Assembly (NCBI GenBank): GCA_001587575.1
Contig: LNJC01000010.1
Location: 1 to 40,806, forward strand
Source of the DNA: Candidatus Methanofastidiosum methylothiophilum
GTDB taxonomy: Archaea > Methanobacteriota_B > Thermococci > Methanofastidiosales > Methanofastidiosaceae
DNA: 40,806 nt
Direction: 5' to 3'
Made by a program: the position numbers and the translations under genes. The notes beneath the pieces are model-generated. The model made no database searches and was not told the DNA's origin. It saw only the letters and a list, made by a program, of their open reading frames with translations. Shown piece after piece: positions 34,293 to 40,806 of this stretch (position 1 is its first letter; each line of letters opens with the position of its first letter).

Positions 34293-35381
34293 TTAAAGGA
34301 AATATAGTTCAGGATGCCCAATTATAGCATCAGCAATTCTTTTTGATACTTTATCGTCCCATAATGGTGGCTTTGGATATTTTTTCTTTCTTTTAGAAAT
34401 TTCGGATATGGCAGAAGATAATTTTAGTGGATCCATACCAATAAGGATATTCGCACCATTTTTTAGTGTTACTACCCTTTCTGTGTTCTCTCTTAAAGTT
34501 ATACAAGGTACATCAAGCATTAATGCTTCTTCCTGAATTCCTCCTGAATCTGTCATTATAAATTTTGAATTTGACATAAGCCATAGAAAGTCAAGATATC
34601 CTAAAGGTTCAATTATTTCAATATTTTTTCCAATATTTTTTAGATACCCCGCCTCTTCCAATACTTTTTTAGTTCTTGGATGAAGTGGAACAATAATTTT
34701 GATATCTATTTTGGCTAAAGAATTAAATAAGTCTATAAGTATTTTCTTATCGGCTGTATTCTCTGCCCTGTGAATTGTCATAAGCCCATAACTATTAGGA
34801 ACTAAAGAAAGAATCTTCAAAATATTAGATTTTTTTGATTTTTGGAAGTGAGATAACAATGTTTCAACCATAACATTTCCTACAAAAAAAATTCTTTTCT
34901 TGTCAGCCCCTTCTGAAATTAGATTAGTAACAGCGTCTTCTGTAGGTGCAAATAAAAATTGAGATATTCTATCAACGAGTATTCTATTTATTTCTTCTGG
35001 CATTCTCATGTCAAATGATCGATAACCTGCCTCTACATGTGCTACTGGAATCTGCATTTTAATAGAGGATATTGCGCCTGCAAGGGTAGAATTTACATCC
35101 CCAACAACAACTGTCAGGTCAGGTTTTTCTTCAGATAATACTTCTTCAATTCTAGACATCATTGCACCAGTTTGAACCCCGTGTGTTCCAGATCCAATTC
35201 CAAGAAAAACATCAGGCTTTGGAAGCTCTAAATCCTCAAAAAATACTCTGTTCATATTTTCGTCATAATGCTGACCAGTATGGACAAGAACCTGTTCAAT
35301 TTTTCTTTGTTTAAACTCTTCATATATGGGCTTTATCTTCATGAAATTGGGTCTTGCGCCCACTATTGAGAGTATTTTCAT
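34293..35381 (-). CDS. wecB: UDP-N-acetylglucosamine 2-epimerase (non-hydrolysing)
   Basis: A 362-residue GT-B-fold enzyme that interconverts UDP-GlcNAc and UDP-ManNAc, a precursor for surface glycans and protein glycosylation. The signature segments are SIVGARPNFMKI, LVHTGQHYDENM, the GDVNSTLAGA loop, VAHVEAGYRSFDMRMPEE and FIMTDSGGIQEEA. It heads a small envelope cluster with the AI-2E and UPF0104 genes. It probably starts near-leaderless, with a TATA-like TTAAAAGC near 35405 on the minus strand, divergent from the cysteine-rich gene. Confidence 0.96.
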   Translation of the reverse strand: MKILSIVGARPNFMKIKPIYEEFKQRKIEQVLVHTGQHYDENMNRVFFEDLELPKPDVFLGIGSGTHGVQTGAMMSRIEEVLSEEKPDLTVVVGDVNSTLAGAISSIKMQIPVAHVEAGYRSFDMRMPEEINRILVDRISQFLFAPTEDAVTNLISEGADKKRIFFVGNVMVETLLSHFQKSKKSNILKILSLVPNSYGLMTIHRAENTADKKILIDLFNSLAKIDIKIIVPLHPRTKKVLEEAGYLKNIGKNIEIIEPLGYLDFLWLMSNSKFIMTDSGGIQEEALMLDVPCITLRENTERVVTLKNGANILIGMDPLKLSSAISEISKRKKKYPKPPLWDDKVSKRIADAIIGHPELYFL

Positions 35382-35435
35382 GAAAAATCATTAATAAGTA
35401 TGCTTTTAAGAGTTTTGATTTGACTTTTTCAAAAA

Positions 35436-35485
35436 ATGAAACGGTTATAGTATTATTTCATCTAAACTTTTATATATTGTTTCAT
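35436..35485 (+). promoter_or_regulatory. Promoter and candidate metal operator of the Cys/Tyr-rich gene
   Basis: ATGAAAC (35436-35442) and ATTTCAT (35455-35461) form an inverted pair just upstream of the TATA box TTATATATT (35470-35478). GTTTCAT at 35479-35485 lies directly downstream of the box. The predicted RNA start near 35499 leaves a 32-nt leader with a strong SD (AAGGAGGT). The same GTTTC/GAAAC words recur at the HMA gene and copA promoters, suggesting a shared regulator. Confidence 0.5.
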
Positions 35486-35530
35486 CTTTAGGTATAATGT
35501 AATAATTAAATTATTATAAGGAGGTATGCT

Positions 35531-36022
35531 ATGAGTAATGGCGATGGATTGAAAGTTTTATCTGCAGTTCTTGCAGTGCTTTTATTAGTATCTATAATAG
35601 GAAACTTCTTTTTCTTGTATCGCTCTCTTTCAGACACAGGGCAGGGAACTCAGTACAATGTTTTGTTGACTGAAAAGATGGGGCTTGATAATAAAATAAA
35701 TTTGTTAGACTCACAAATAGCAGATAAGAATAAGAAAATATCAGAACTTGAATCTGAAGTAAGATCTCTTAAATCTCAGTATGATACTGCACAAAGAAAT
35801 GTCGATTTGAAACAAAGGGTGATTGATAATTACGAAACTAGGGTGAAATCCTTAGAGGACCAGCTTTACAATTGCCAGTATAAAACTCCAAAGACATATA
35901 TATCATCTTGCTCATGTGGCTACTATAAATACTATTGCACTTGTAACGGATACTGCTACTATGACTGGTATTGCCCGAGTTCATGCTCATGCTGTTATAC
36001 TAGTACTTGCATAAATTGTTAA
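35531..36022 (+). CDS. Membrane-anchored coiled-coil protein with Cys/Tyr-rich metallothionein-like tail
   Basis: A 163-residue protein with no family I recognise. A hydrophobic anchor spans about 9-30, a heptad coiled coil about 42-112, and then a tail of about 50 residues. In the last 37 positions there are 11 cysteines (127, 129, 136, 138, 142, 148, 152, 154, 155, 160, 163), and the tail also carries ten tyrosines. Motifs include CSCG, CTC, CSCC and a terminal CINC. The thiol density resembles metallothionein. As the first gene of a copper/soft-metal island with shared operators, it likely binds metal, possibly on the outer face; topology is ambiguous. The hairpin at 36028-36086 follows. 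A disulphide-rich structural protein is an alternative. Confidence 0.85.
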   Translation: MSNGDGLKVLSAVLAVLLLVSIIGNFFFLYRSLSDTGQGTQYNVLLTEKMGLDNKINLLDSQIADKNKKISELESEVRSLKSQYDTAQRNVDLKQRVIDNYETRVKSLEDQLYNCQYKTPKTYISSCSCGYYKYYCTCNGYCYYDWYCPSSCSCCYTSTCINC

Positions 36023-36027
36023 TAGAA

Positions 36028-36086
36028 TTTGAGGAAGAAGCTTATGAGTCGAAAAATCCAATGGAGACTCTAAGTTCTTCCTCAAA
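36028..36086 (+). terminator. Long hairpin with T-rich tail after the Cys/Tyr-rich gene
   Basis: TTTGAGGAAGAA (36028-36039) pairs perfectly with TTCTTCCTCAAA (36075-36086). The stem continues through CTTA/TAAG and GAG/CTC with single-base bulges. The loop is 19 nt, and a T-rich run (ACTTTTCTTTT) follows. Archaeal termination relies mainly on T-runs, so the large hairpin may instead protect the transcript or be a separate RNA. It isolates the gene from the regulator downstream. Confidence 0.55.
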
Positions 36087-36147
36087 ACTTTTCTTTTATT
36101 ATTCTATATATGCCTTTCGCTGTTTTTGAGATTTAGTAATGGCAAGA

Positions 36148-36157
36148 AAACTTATAA
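36148..36157 (+). promoter_or_regulatory. TATA box for the membrane regulator
   Basis: ACTTATAATC lies about 27 nt before the ATG at 36180, predicting a leaderless start there and excluding the in-frame TTG at 36126. Confidence 0.55.
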
Positions 36158-36179
36158 TCTAATTAAATTTTTTAATTTT

Positions 36180-36671
36180 ATGAGAAATAGAATAGTAGGT
36201 ATACTAATAATTTTTGTTTCCCTATTGATGGGATTTATAATTTTTTCATTTAACAGAGCGATGACAGAAATAGTAAATACATCTTGTGAACATGGGTCGT
36301 CGTGCCCTATGTGGGGAACAATTGATTTCCAGACAAATGTCAGTATTGCTATAATGAGTTTTGTTATTTTAATAGGAATTTACCTAATCTTTTTTGGAAA
36401 AGAAGAGCGAACAGATGCCAAAGAAGAAATGAAAGACGCTTCAATTTCAAAAGAAGCTTACGAAGAAATAATGAGAACAATGAATAATGAAGAAAAGATT
36501 GTGCTTGAAAGCATAATTAATTCAAACGGGACGATATTCCAATCAGAACTAACTGACAAAACAAACTTTAACAAGGTAAAAGTAACTAGAATTTTGGATA
36601 AACTTGAAGGTCGAGGAATAATAGAGAGAAGAAGACGCGGTATGACTAATGTTATAATATTGAAACACTGA
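36180..36671 (+). CDS. Membrane-bound winged-helix (MarR-like) regulator with Cys/His/Met sensor loop
   Basis: A 163-residue one-component sensor. Two membrane helices (about 5-24 and 52-72) bracket an extracytoplasmic loop with TSCEHGSSCPMWG, where C36, H38, C42 and M44 form an evident soft-metal site. The positive N-terminus (RNR) argues for N-inside topology. The C-terminal half (about 95-163) is a winged HTH like the MarR/COG2512 group: helix EKIVLESIINSNG, recognition helix KVKVTRILDKLEG and a basic wing ERRRRG. It would sense metal outside and act on DNA inside, plausibly at the GAAAC/GTTTC sites of this island. Its stop lies just before the operator at 36680. Confidence 0.85.
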   Translation: MRNRIVGILIIFVSLLMGFIIFSFNRAMTEIVNTSCEHGSSCPMWGTIDFQTNVSIAIMSFVILIGIYLIFFGKEERTDAKEEMKDASISKEAYEEIMRTMNNEEKIVLESIINSNGTIFQSELTDKTNFNKVKVTRILDKLEGRGIIERRRRGMTNVIILKH

Positions 36672-36679
36672 AACTACTA

Positions 36680-36717
36680 GAAACTAGTTTCAAACAATGA
36701 CTAATAAAGAGTTTCAT
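36680..36717 (+). promoter_or_regulatory. Palindromic operator and promoter of the HMA gene
   Basis: GAAACTAGTTTC at 36680-36691 is a perfect 12-bp palindrome. A further GTTTCAT sits at 36711-36717, immediately after the TATA-like CTAATAAAG (36701-36709), the same box-then-GTTTCAT arrangement as in the Cys/Tyr-rich gene promoter. The predicted RNA start is near 36731, with the SD AAGGAGGT before the ATG. It is the best-formed copy of the island motif. Confidence 0.5.
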
Positions 36718-36758
36718 TATTAATTTTTCTATAGCTAAAATCTATAAGGAGGTAAGCT

Positions 36759-37634
36759 ATGGAAAAAACAATAAAAATCAAAGGGATGCATTGTAAAAGC
36801 TGTGTATGTGCAATTAAAGATAAACTAGAATCTCTAAATGGAATAAAAAGTGCCAAAGTTACTCTATTGAAAAATGAAGCTATAGTAGATTTTGACCCTG
36901 CTAAAATAGATTTGGAGCAAATTCAAATTGAAATAGAAAAATTAGGATATTCAACGGGATTGAACTTTGAAAAGAAATCAAACAATATTCTAAAAGGCCT
37001 AGTTTATGGGATTGTACCCCATATTGGTTGTATAGGATTTATTTTAGGATCCGTTCTAGGTGTATCTATCCTAATGCAATTTTTTAGACCTCTTCTAATG
37101 AGTAGGTACTTTTTCTACGGGCTTGTTGCACTTTCTCTTGGATTTGCATCTGTCTCTGTATTATTGTATTTAAGAAACAACGAACTACTATCTGTGAAGG
37201 GATTACAAAGAAAATGGAAGTACGTTACAATAACATATGGGTCGACAGTTGGAGTAAATCTGGCCTTATTTCTAATAGTGTTCCCTATGCTTGCAAATGT
37301 TTCTGCCTCAGTGGGGGGAGATCAAGTGACAATAGGCTCAACTGAATTTATTACTTTAAGAGTGAATATCCCGTGCTCAGGCCATGCCCCTTTGATATCT
37401 AATGAGCTTAAGACGATAAATGGAGTTCAAGAAGTCAGATATAGTACACCTAATACATTTGCCGTAAAATACGATTCAGGAAGAACTAGTAAAACAGATA
37501 TACTAAAACTTGCAGTATTTAGAGAATATCCTGCAACTGTTTTGAATGAGACTTCTTCAACTAGAAATCTTTCAGCTCCACCTGCGGCCACTAATAATTC
37601 CTCATCCGGATGTGCTTGCTGCAGGGGAAAGTAG
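36759..37634 (+). CDS. HMA-domain membrane protein with external HMA-like domain and CACC tail
   Basis: A 291-residue protein. Residues 1-66 are a heavy-metal-associated domain with the site GMHCKSC (C12, C15). Three helices follow (about 78-106, 116-138, 155-183), with H88 and C91 in the first. Residues ~197-261 look like a second HMA fold whose CxxC is replaced by C206-x-x-H209 (IPCSGHA). The tail ends SGCACCRGK with C285, C287 and C288. If the N-terminus is inside, the second domain and tail are outside. The layout recalls MerT (three helices) fused to MerP-like domains. It likely moves soft metal across the membrane between thiol sites; direction is not known. Confidence 0.85.
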   Translation: MEKTIKIKGMHCKSCVCAIKDKLESLNGIKSAKVTLLKNEAIVDFDPAKIDLEQIQIEIEKLGYSTGLNFEKKSNNILKGLVYGIVPHIGCIGFILGSVLGVSILMQFFRPLLMSRYFFYGLVALSLGFASVSVLLYLRNNELLSVKGLQRKWKYVTITYGSTVGVNLALFLIVFPMLANVSASVGGDQVTIGSTEFITLRVNIPCSGHAPLISNELKTINGVQEVRYSTPNTFAVKYDSGRTSKTDILKLAVFREYPATVLNETSSTRNLSAPPAATNNSSSGCACCRGK

Positions 37635-37659
37635 GACATATGTTTTAGGGGTAGATTAA

Positions 37660-38139
37660 GTGAAAAGAATAACTTTATTTAAATCTTTGATTATTACATC
37701 CTTTTTTATCACACTTTTTTTAGCTTCAGGATGTAATTCTGTAAAAGAGATTGATACAAAATCACAAAAGGCATCTAATTCAGATGCACAAATAAATCAG
37801 ATTAGTATTGAAATATCTGATGTTTCAGAAAATGCTAAATGGTACAAATATGAAAAAGATGGCAAAGTATTATCATTCTTTGTATTAAAAGGTTCGGATG
37901 GAAAAATAAGAGTGGCATTTGATGCCTGCTATATATGCTATCCTGAAAAAAAAGGATATAGACAAGAAGGAAGCTACATGGTTTGTAATAATTGTGACCT
38001 TGTATTTGCCATAAATGGGATTGGGACTGAGAATAAAGTAAGCGGGGGATGTTGGCCCGGATATTTGACTTCAAAAATAGAAGGAAATTATGTAAAGATT
38101 GAAAAAATTGATTTAGAGAACGGCAAATGGAGATTTTAA
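37660..38139 (+). CDS. DUF2318 family cysteine-rich lipoprotein
   Basis: A 159-residue secreted lipoprotein. A signal helix ends in the lipobox LASGC (C25), so it should be anchored outside the membrane. The C-terminal half matches DUF2318 with ACYIC (C90, C93), MVCNNC (C109, C112) and GGC (C131), five cysteines spaced for a metal site. Family members are linked to metal uptake or respiration but the function is not settled. The start is GTG with the SD GGGGT. It lies 25 nt after the HMA gene and shares its promoter, suggesting both work together outside the cell. Confidence 0.88.
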   Translation: MKRITLFKSLIITSFFITLFLASGCNSVKEIDTKSQKASNSDAQINQISIEISDVSENAKWYKYEKDGKVLSFFVLKGSDGKIRVAFDACYICYPEKKGYRQEGSYMVCNNCDLVFAINGIGTENKVSGGCWPGYLTSKIEGNYVKIEKIDLENGKWRF

Positions 38140-38172
38140 TAAAAATATTTAATTTTTTATTGGTGGGCAACT

Positions 38173-38203
38173 GTTTCATTTAAATAATTAGAAATAGTTT
38201 TAG
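38173..38203 (+). promoter_or_regulatory. Promoter and candidate operator of copA
   Basis: CTGTTTC (38171-38177) and GAAATAG (38191-38197) form a near-perfect inverted repeat. The 13-nt spacer contains the TATA box TTTAAATAA (38179-38187). A bound repressor would cover the TATA box. The half-sites match the GAAAC/GTTTC word found at the HMA and Cys/Tyr-rich genes. The predicted RNA start is near 38209, with the SD AGGAG before the ATG. Confidence 0.5.
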
Positions 38204-38229
38204 TCTAATAGGGCATAAGAGGAGATAAG

Positions 38230-40647
38230 ATGGCAGATAAAGAGAATAAAAAAATAGAAATTAAGGTCACTGGGATGACTTGCGCTACATGTGCTGCAAC
38301 TATAGAAAAATCCCTTTTAAATCTAGAAGGGGTTAAGAAAGCAGAAGTTAATCTTGCAAGAGAAATTGCATCTGTAGAATATAATCCTCAAAAACTAAGA
38401 ATTAATGACATCAATAATGCTGTGAAGGATGCAGGCTATGATGTGGTGCATGAAAGAGCTATTCTAAAAGTTGGCGGAATGACATGTGTAATGTGCGCTA
38501 ACTCGATTCAAAATGCTTTGGAAAAGTTAGATGGCGTTATAAAAGTTACAGTAAATGTAACTTCTGAAAAAGTATATGTCACCTTTAATTCTAAAGTTGT
38601 TTCAATATCAGAAATGAAAAAAACTATTGAAGAGTCTGGATATCAATATCTTGGGATTGAAGGAGAAGCTTTAGAGGATCTTAAAAGAGAAAACATCCAA
38701 AGAGATAGGAAATATAGGATACTTGTAGGTGCAATAGACTCTGCCATACTAATGGGCTTAATGTATATGCCAATGATGATGCTCCCACACGAGTTATCCA
38801 TGTCTCTTTTAATGTTTCTAGTTGCCCTTCCTGCTTTTGCATATTTAAGCTACCCCATATTCAAGGCGGCTTATAGATCCCTTAAGAACAAAAATCTAAA
38901 TATGGATGTAATGTATTCAATGGGTATCGGAGTTGCGTTTTTTTCAAGCGTTCTCGGTACTTTCAAGGTATTACATCATGATTTCATGTTCTATGAAGCT
39001 GCTGTAATGCTCGCTACATTCCTAACTTTAGGAAGATATCTAGAAGAAAGAGCAAAGGGAAAAACTTCTGAATCTATAAAAAGATTGATGGGTTTGCAGG
39101 CAAAAAGTGCTAGGGTGATACGTGATGGAAAAGAAATTGAAATATCAATTGAAGATGTTGTGGTTGGGGATACAGTTATAGTAAAACCCGGGGAGAAAAT
39201 TCCTGTTGATGGAGAAGTAATTTTGGGAGAAAGCTTTGTTGATGAATCAATGATATCAGGAGAACCTATCCCTGTGTTCAAAGAAAAAGGAAGTAAATTA
39301 ATAGGTGCAACAATAAACAAAAATAGTGTATTAAATTTTAAGGCGACAAATGTCGGAAAAGATACAGTTCTCTCTCAGATTATAAGACTTGTAGAAGAAG
39401 CCCAAGGATCTAAACCTGAAATACAGAAAATTGCAGATAAGATAGTTACTTATTTTATACCTACTGTCTTAGCAATCGCCACAATATCCTTTATAAGTTG
39501 GTACTTTATTTTTGGTAGCACGTTCTTATTTGCAATAACAAGCTTAATTTCTATCCTTGTAATTGCATGTCCATGCGCACTTGGTTTGGCAACTCCTACG
39601 GCAGTTACAGTTGGTATCGGAAAAGGTGCAGATCTAGGAATTCTCATTAAAAATGGAGAAGCTTTAGAGCTTTCTGAAAAGTTAACTGCAGTATTGTTTG
39701 ATAAAACAGGAACATTGACTAAAGGTAAACCCGATGTTACAGATGTATTGCCCTTCGATATAACTGAAGACTCACTTATCAAGATGGCTGCAAGTGTTGA
39801 AAAAAATTCAGATCACCCCTTGGCAAACGCAATAATAAAAAAAGCAGAGCATAAGGGTATTGACTTATCTGAAAGTAAGAATTTTGATACATTTGGAGGA
39901 AAAGGTGTCAAGGCAAGCGTATCAGACAAAGAAGTAATTATAGGCAACAGAACTCTATTTAATGAGAAGAAAATATCAATTAGAAGTGAAGTTGAGGAAA
40001 AAATAGCCAAAATAGAAAACGAAGGCAAGACTGCTGTTTTGATATCAATAGATAACAAGCTTTCAGGAATAATAGGTATTGCAGATACTCTAAAAGATAC
40101 TTCCAAAGAATCGATTGAGAAATTGATGAATTCTGGACTTAAGGTATACATGATTACAGGAGATAACAAGCGTACCGCTTCAGCAATAGCCAAAGTCTTA
40201 TCTATAAAAAATATACTTGCAGAAGTACTTCCCGAAGATAAAGCAAAGGAAGTGAAAAGACTTCAGAATAATGGAGAAGTTGTGGCTTTCGTAGGAGATG
40301 GAATAAACGATGCACCTGCACTAGCACAAGCAGACGTTGGAATAGCAATCGGCAGTGGAACTGATGTTGCTATAGAAAGTGGGGGAATAGTTCTAGTTAA
40401 AAATGATATAAGGGATGTAGTGTTAGCAATTAAGTTAAGTAAGAAAGTCATGCAGAGAATTAAGCAAAATTTATTTTGGGCGTTTGCTTACAATACAGCT
40501 CTTATTCCTGTTGCCGCGGGTGTATTGTATCCAACCTTTGGTATTACCTTGAGACCAGAATTTGCAGGATTTGCGATGGCAATGAGTTCAGTTACTGTGG
40601 TAACGCTATCGCTAATGTTAAAAAGGTTCAATCCTAAAAATAATTAA
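38230..40647 (+). CDS. copA: Copper-exporting P1B-type ATPase CopA
   Basis: An 805-residue heavy-metal pump. Two N-terminal HMA domains carry GMTCATC (C18, C21) and GMTCVMC (C86, C89). The transport site is CPC at 447-449. The actuator loop is SGEP (343-346), the phosphorylation site DKTGT (491-495), the SDHP motif is near 527-530 and the GDGINDAP hinge near the C-terminus. The last helices hold YN (FAYNTAL) and MxxSS (MAMSSVT), the P1B-1 signature for Cu+/Ag+. It exports Cu+ using ATP. It has its own promoter with island operators and is followed by the YHS gene. Confidence 0.97.
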   Translation: MADKENKKIEIKVTGMTCATCAATIEKSLLNLEGVKKAEVNLAREIASVEYNPQKLRINDINNAVKDAGYDVVHERAILKVGGMTCVMCANSIQNALEKLDGVIKVTVNVTSEKVYVTFNSKVVSISEMKKTIEESGYQYLGIEGEALEDLKRENIQRDRKYRILVGAIDSAILMGLMYMPMMMLPHELSMSLLMFLVALPAFAYLSYPIFKAAYRSLKNKNLNMDVMYSMGIGVAFFSSVLGTFKVLHHDFMFYEAAVMLATFLTLGRYLEERAKGKTSESIKRLMGLQAKSARVIRDGKEIEISIEDVVVGDTVIVKPGEKIPVDGEVILGESFVDESMISGEPIPVFKEKGSKLIGATINKNSVLNFKATNVGKDTVLSQIIRLVEEAQGSKPEIQKIADKIVTYFIPTVLAIATISFISWYFIFGSTFLFAITSLISILVIACPCALGLATPTAVTVGIGKGADLGILIKNGEALELSEKLTAVLFDKTGTLTKGKPDVTDVLPFDITEDSLIKMAASVEKNSDHPLANAIIKKAEHKGIDLSESKNFDTFGGKGVKASVSDKEVIIGNRTLFNEKKISIRSEVEEKIAKIENEGKTAVLISIDNKLSGIIGIADTLKDTSKESIEKLMNSGLKVYMITGDNKRTASAIAKVLSIKNILAEVLPEDKAKEVKRLQNNGEVVAFVGDGINDAPALAQADVGIAIGSGTDVAIESGGIVLVKNDIRDVVLAIKLSKKVMQRIKQNLFWAFAYNTALIPVAAGVLYPTFGITLRPEFAGFAMAMSSVTVVTLSLMLKRFNPKNN

Positions 40648-40659
40648 GAGGCGATACTA

Positions 40660-40803
40660 TTGGCCATTGATCCCGTTTGTAAAATGACTGTGGATGAAAA
40701 AACTGCAAAATTCAAGAGTAACTACAAAGGCAAGGTATATTACTTCTGTGCGCCAGGCTGTAAGAAAAGTTTCGACCAGAACCCTGAAAAATATTTGAAT
40801 TGA
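40660..40803 (+). CDS. YHS domain protein (47 residues)
   Basis: A complete small gene too short for ordinary calling. A TTG at 40660 preceded by GAGGCGAT opens 47 codons ending TGA at 40803. The product starts AIDPVCKMTVDEKTAKF and continues VYYFCAPGCKKSF, the YHS/TRASH-like pattern with cysteines for zinc or copper. The same domain is fused to some copper ATPases; here it is a separate peptide directly downstream of copA with a 12-nt gap. It likely binds Cu+ and hands it to or from CopA. The window ends 3 nt later. Confidence 0.9.
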   Translation: MAIDPVCKMTVDEKTAKFKSNYKGKVYYFCAPGCKKSFDQNPEKYLN

Positions 40804-40806
40804 GTG

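Noticed and set aside
36126-36179. Longer membrane regulator from a TTG
   Set aside because: The TATA box falls inside the extension and the short form gives a cleaner N-terminal helix.

Overview
This AT-rich window reads as the chromosome of a methanogenic or methanogen-related euryarchaeon. The evidence is archaeal: RpoN, L18e and S17e; Orc1/Cdc6; a PAN proteasomal ATPase with a C-terminal HbYX tail; MBF1; a HerA-NurA-Mre11-Rad50 cluster; TATA boxes about 26 nt before many start codons; and the methanogenesis marker MtxX. The AT content and gene mix would suit Candidatus Methanofastidiosa, but that assignment is inference. Many genes start on GTG or TTG behind a clear Shine-Dalgarno (SD).

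Layout. 0-3.1 kb, minus strand: rpl18e-rpl13-rps9-rpoN-tRNA-Pro, then a class V aminotransferase and rps17e. 3.2-7.9 kb: mtxX, surE, orc1/cdc6, a 730-bp gap with three candidate microproteins, and pan. A C/D box sRNA overlaps the pan stop codon; its D guide matches 16S rRNA around C1402 (E. coli numbering). 8-13.5 kb: mbf1, truD, two membrane-anchored surface proteins (one with a weak LCP-like region), a zinc-ribbon/J-domain protein, a SAM methyltransferase and a UPF0316 protein. 13.5-20.8 kb: a TetR regulator, a cysteine-rich 4Fe-4S protein, and a potassium uptake set (trkA plus two tandem trkH paralogues) with ridA and a glutamine amidotransferase between. 20.8-31.1 kb: sufC-sufB, DNA repair genes (dinB, ogt), a half-size ferritin-like protein, and the nurA-herA-mre11-rad50 operon. 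31-35.4 kb: small membrane and GNAT proteins, two overlapping membrane-protein genes (UPF0104, AI-2E) and wecB.

35.4-40.8 kb is the most unusual part, a copper/soft-metal island. It holds a membrane-tethered coiled-coil protein ending in a Cys/Tyr-rich tail, a two-helix membrane winged-helix regulator with a Cys/His/Met extracytoplasmic loop, an HMA-membrane-HMA-like protein ending in CACC, a DUF2318 lipoprotein, a CopA-type P1B ATPase, and a 47-residue YHS protein. GAAAC/GTTTC elements sit at the promoters of the Cys/Tyr-rich gene, the HMA gene and copA, suggesting one regulon in which outside-facing thiol proteins and CopA handle metal together.

No CRISPR array, insertion sequence, rRNA gene or integrase was seen.
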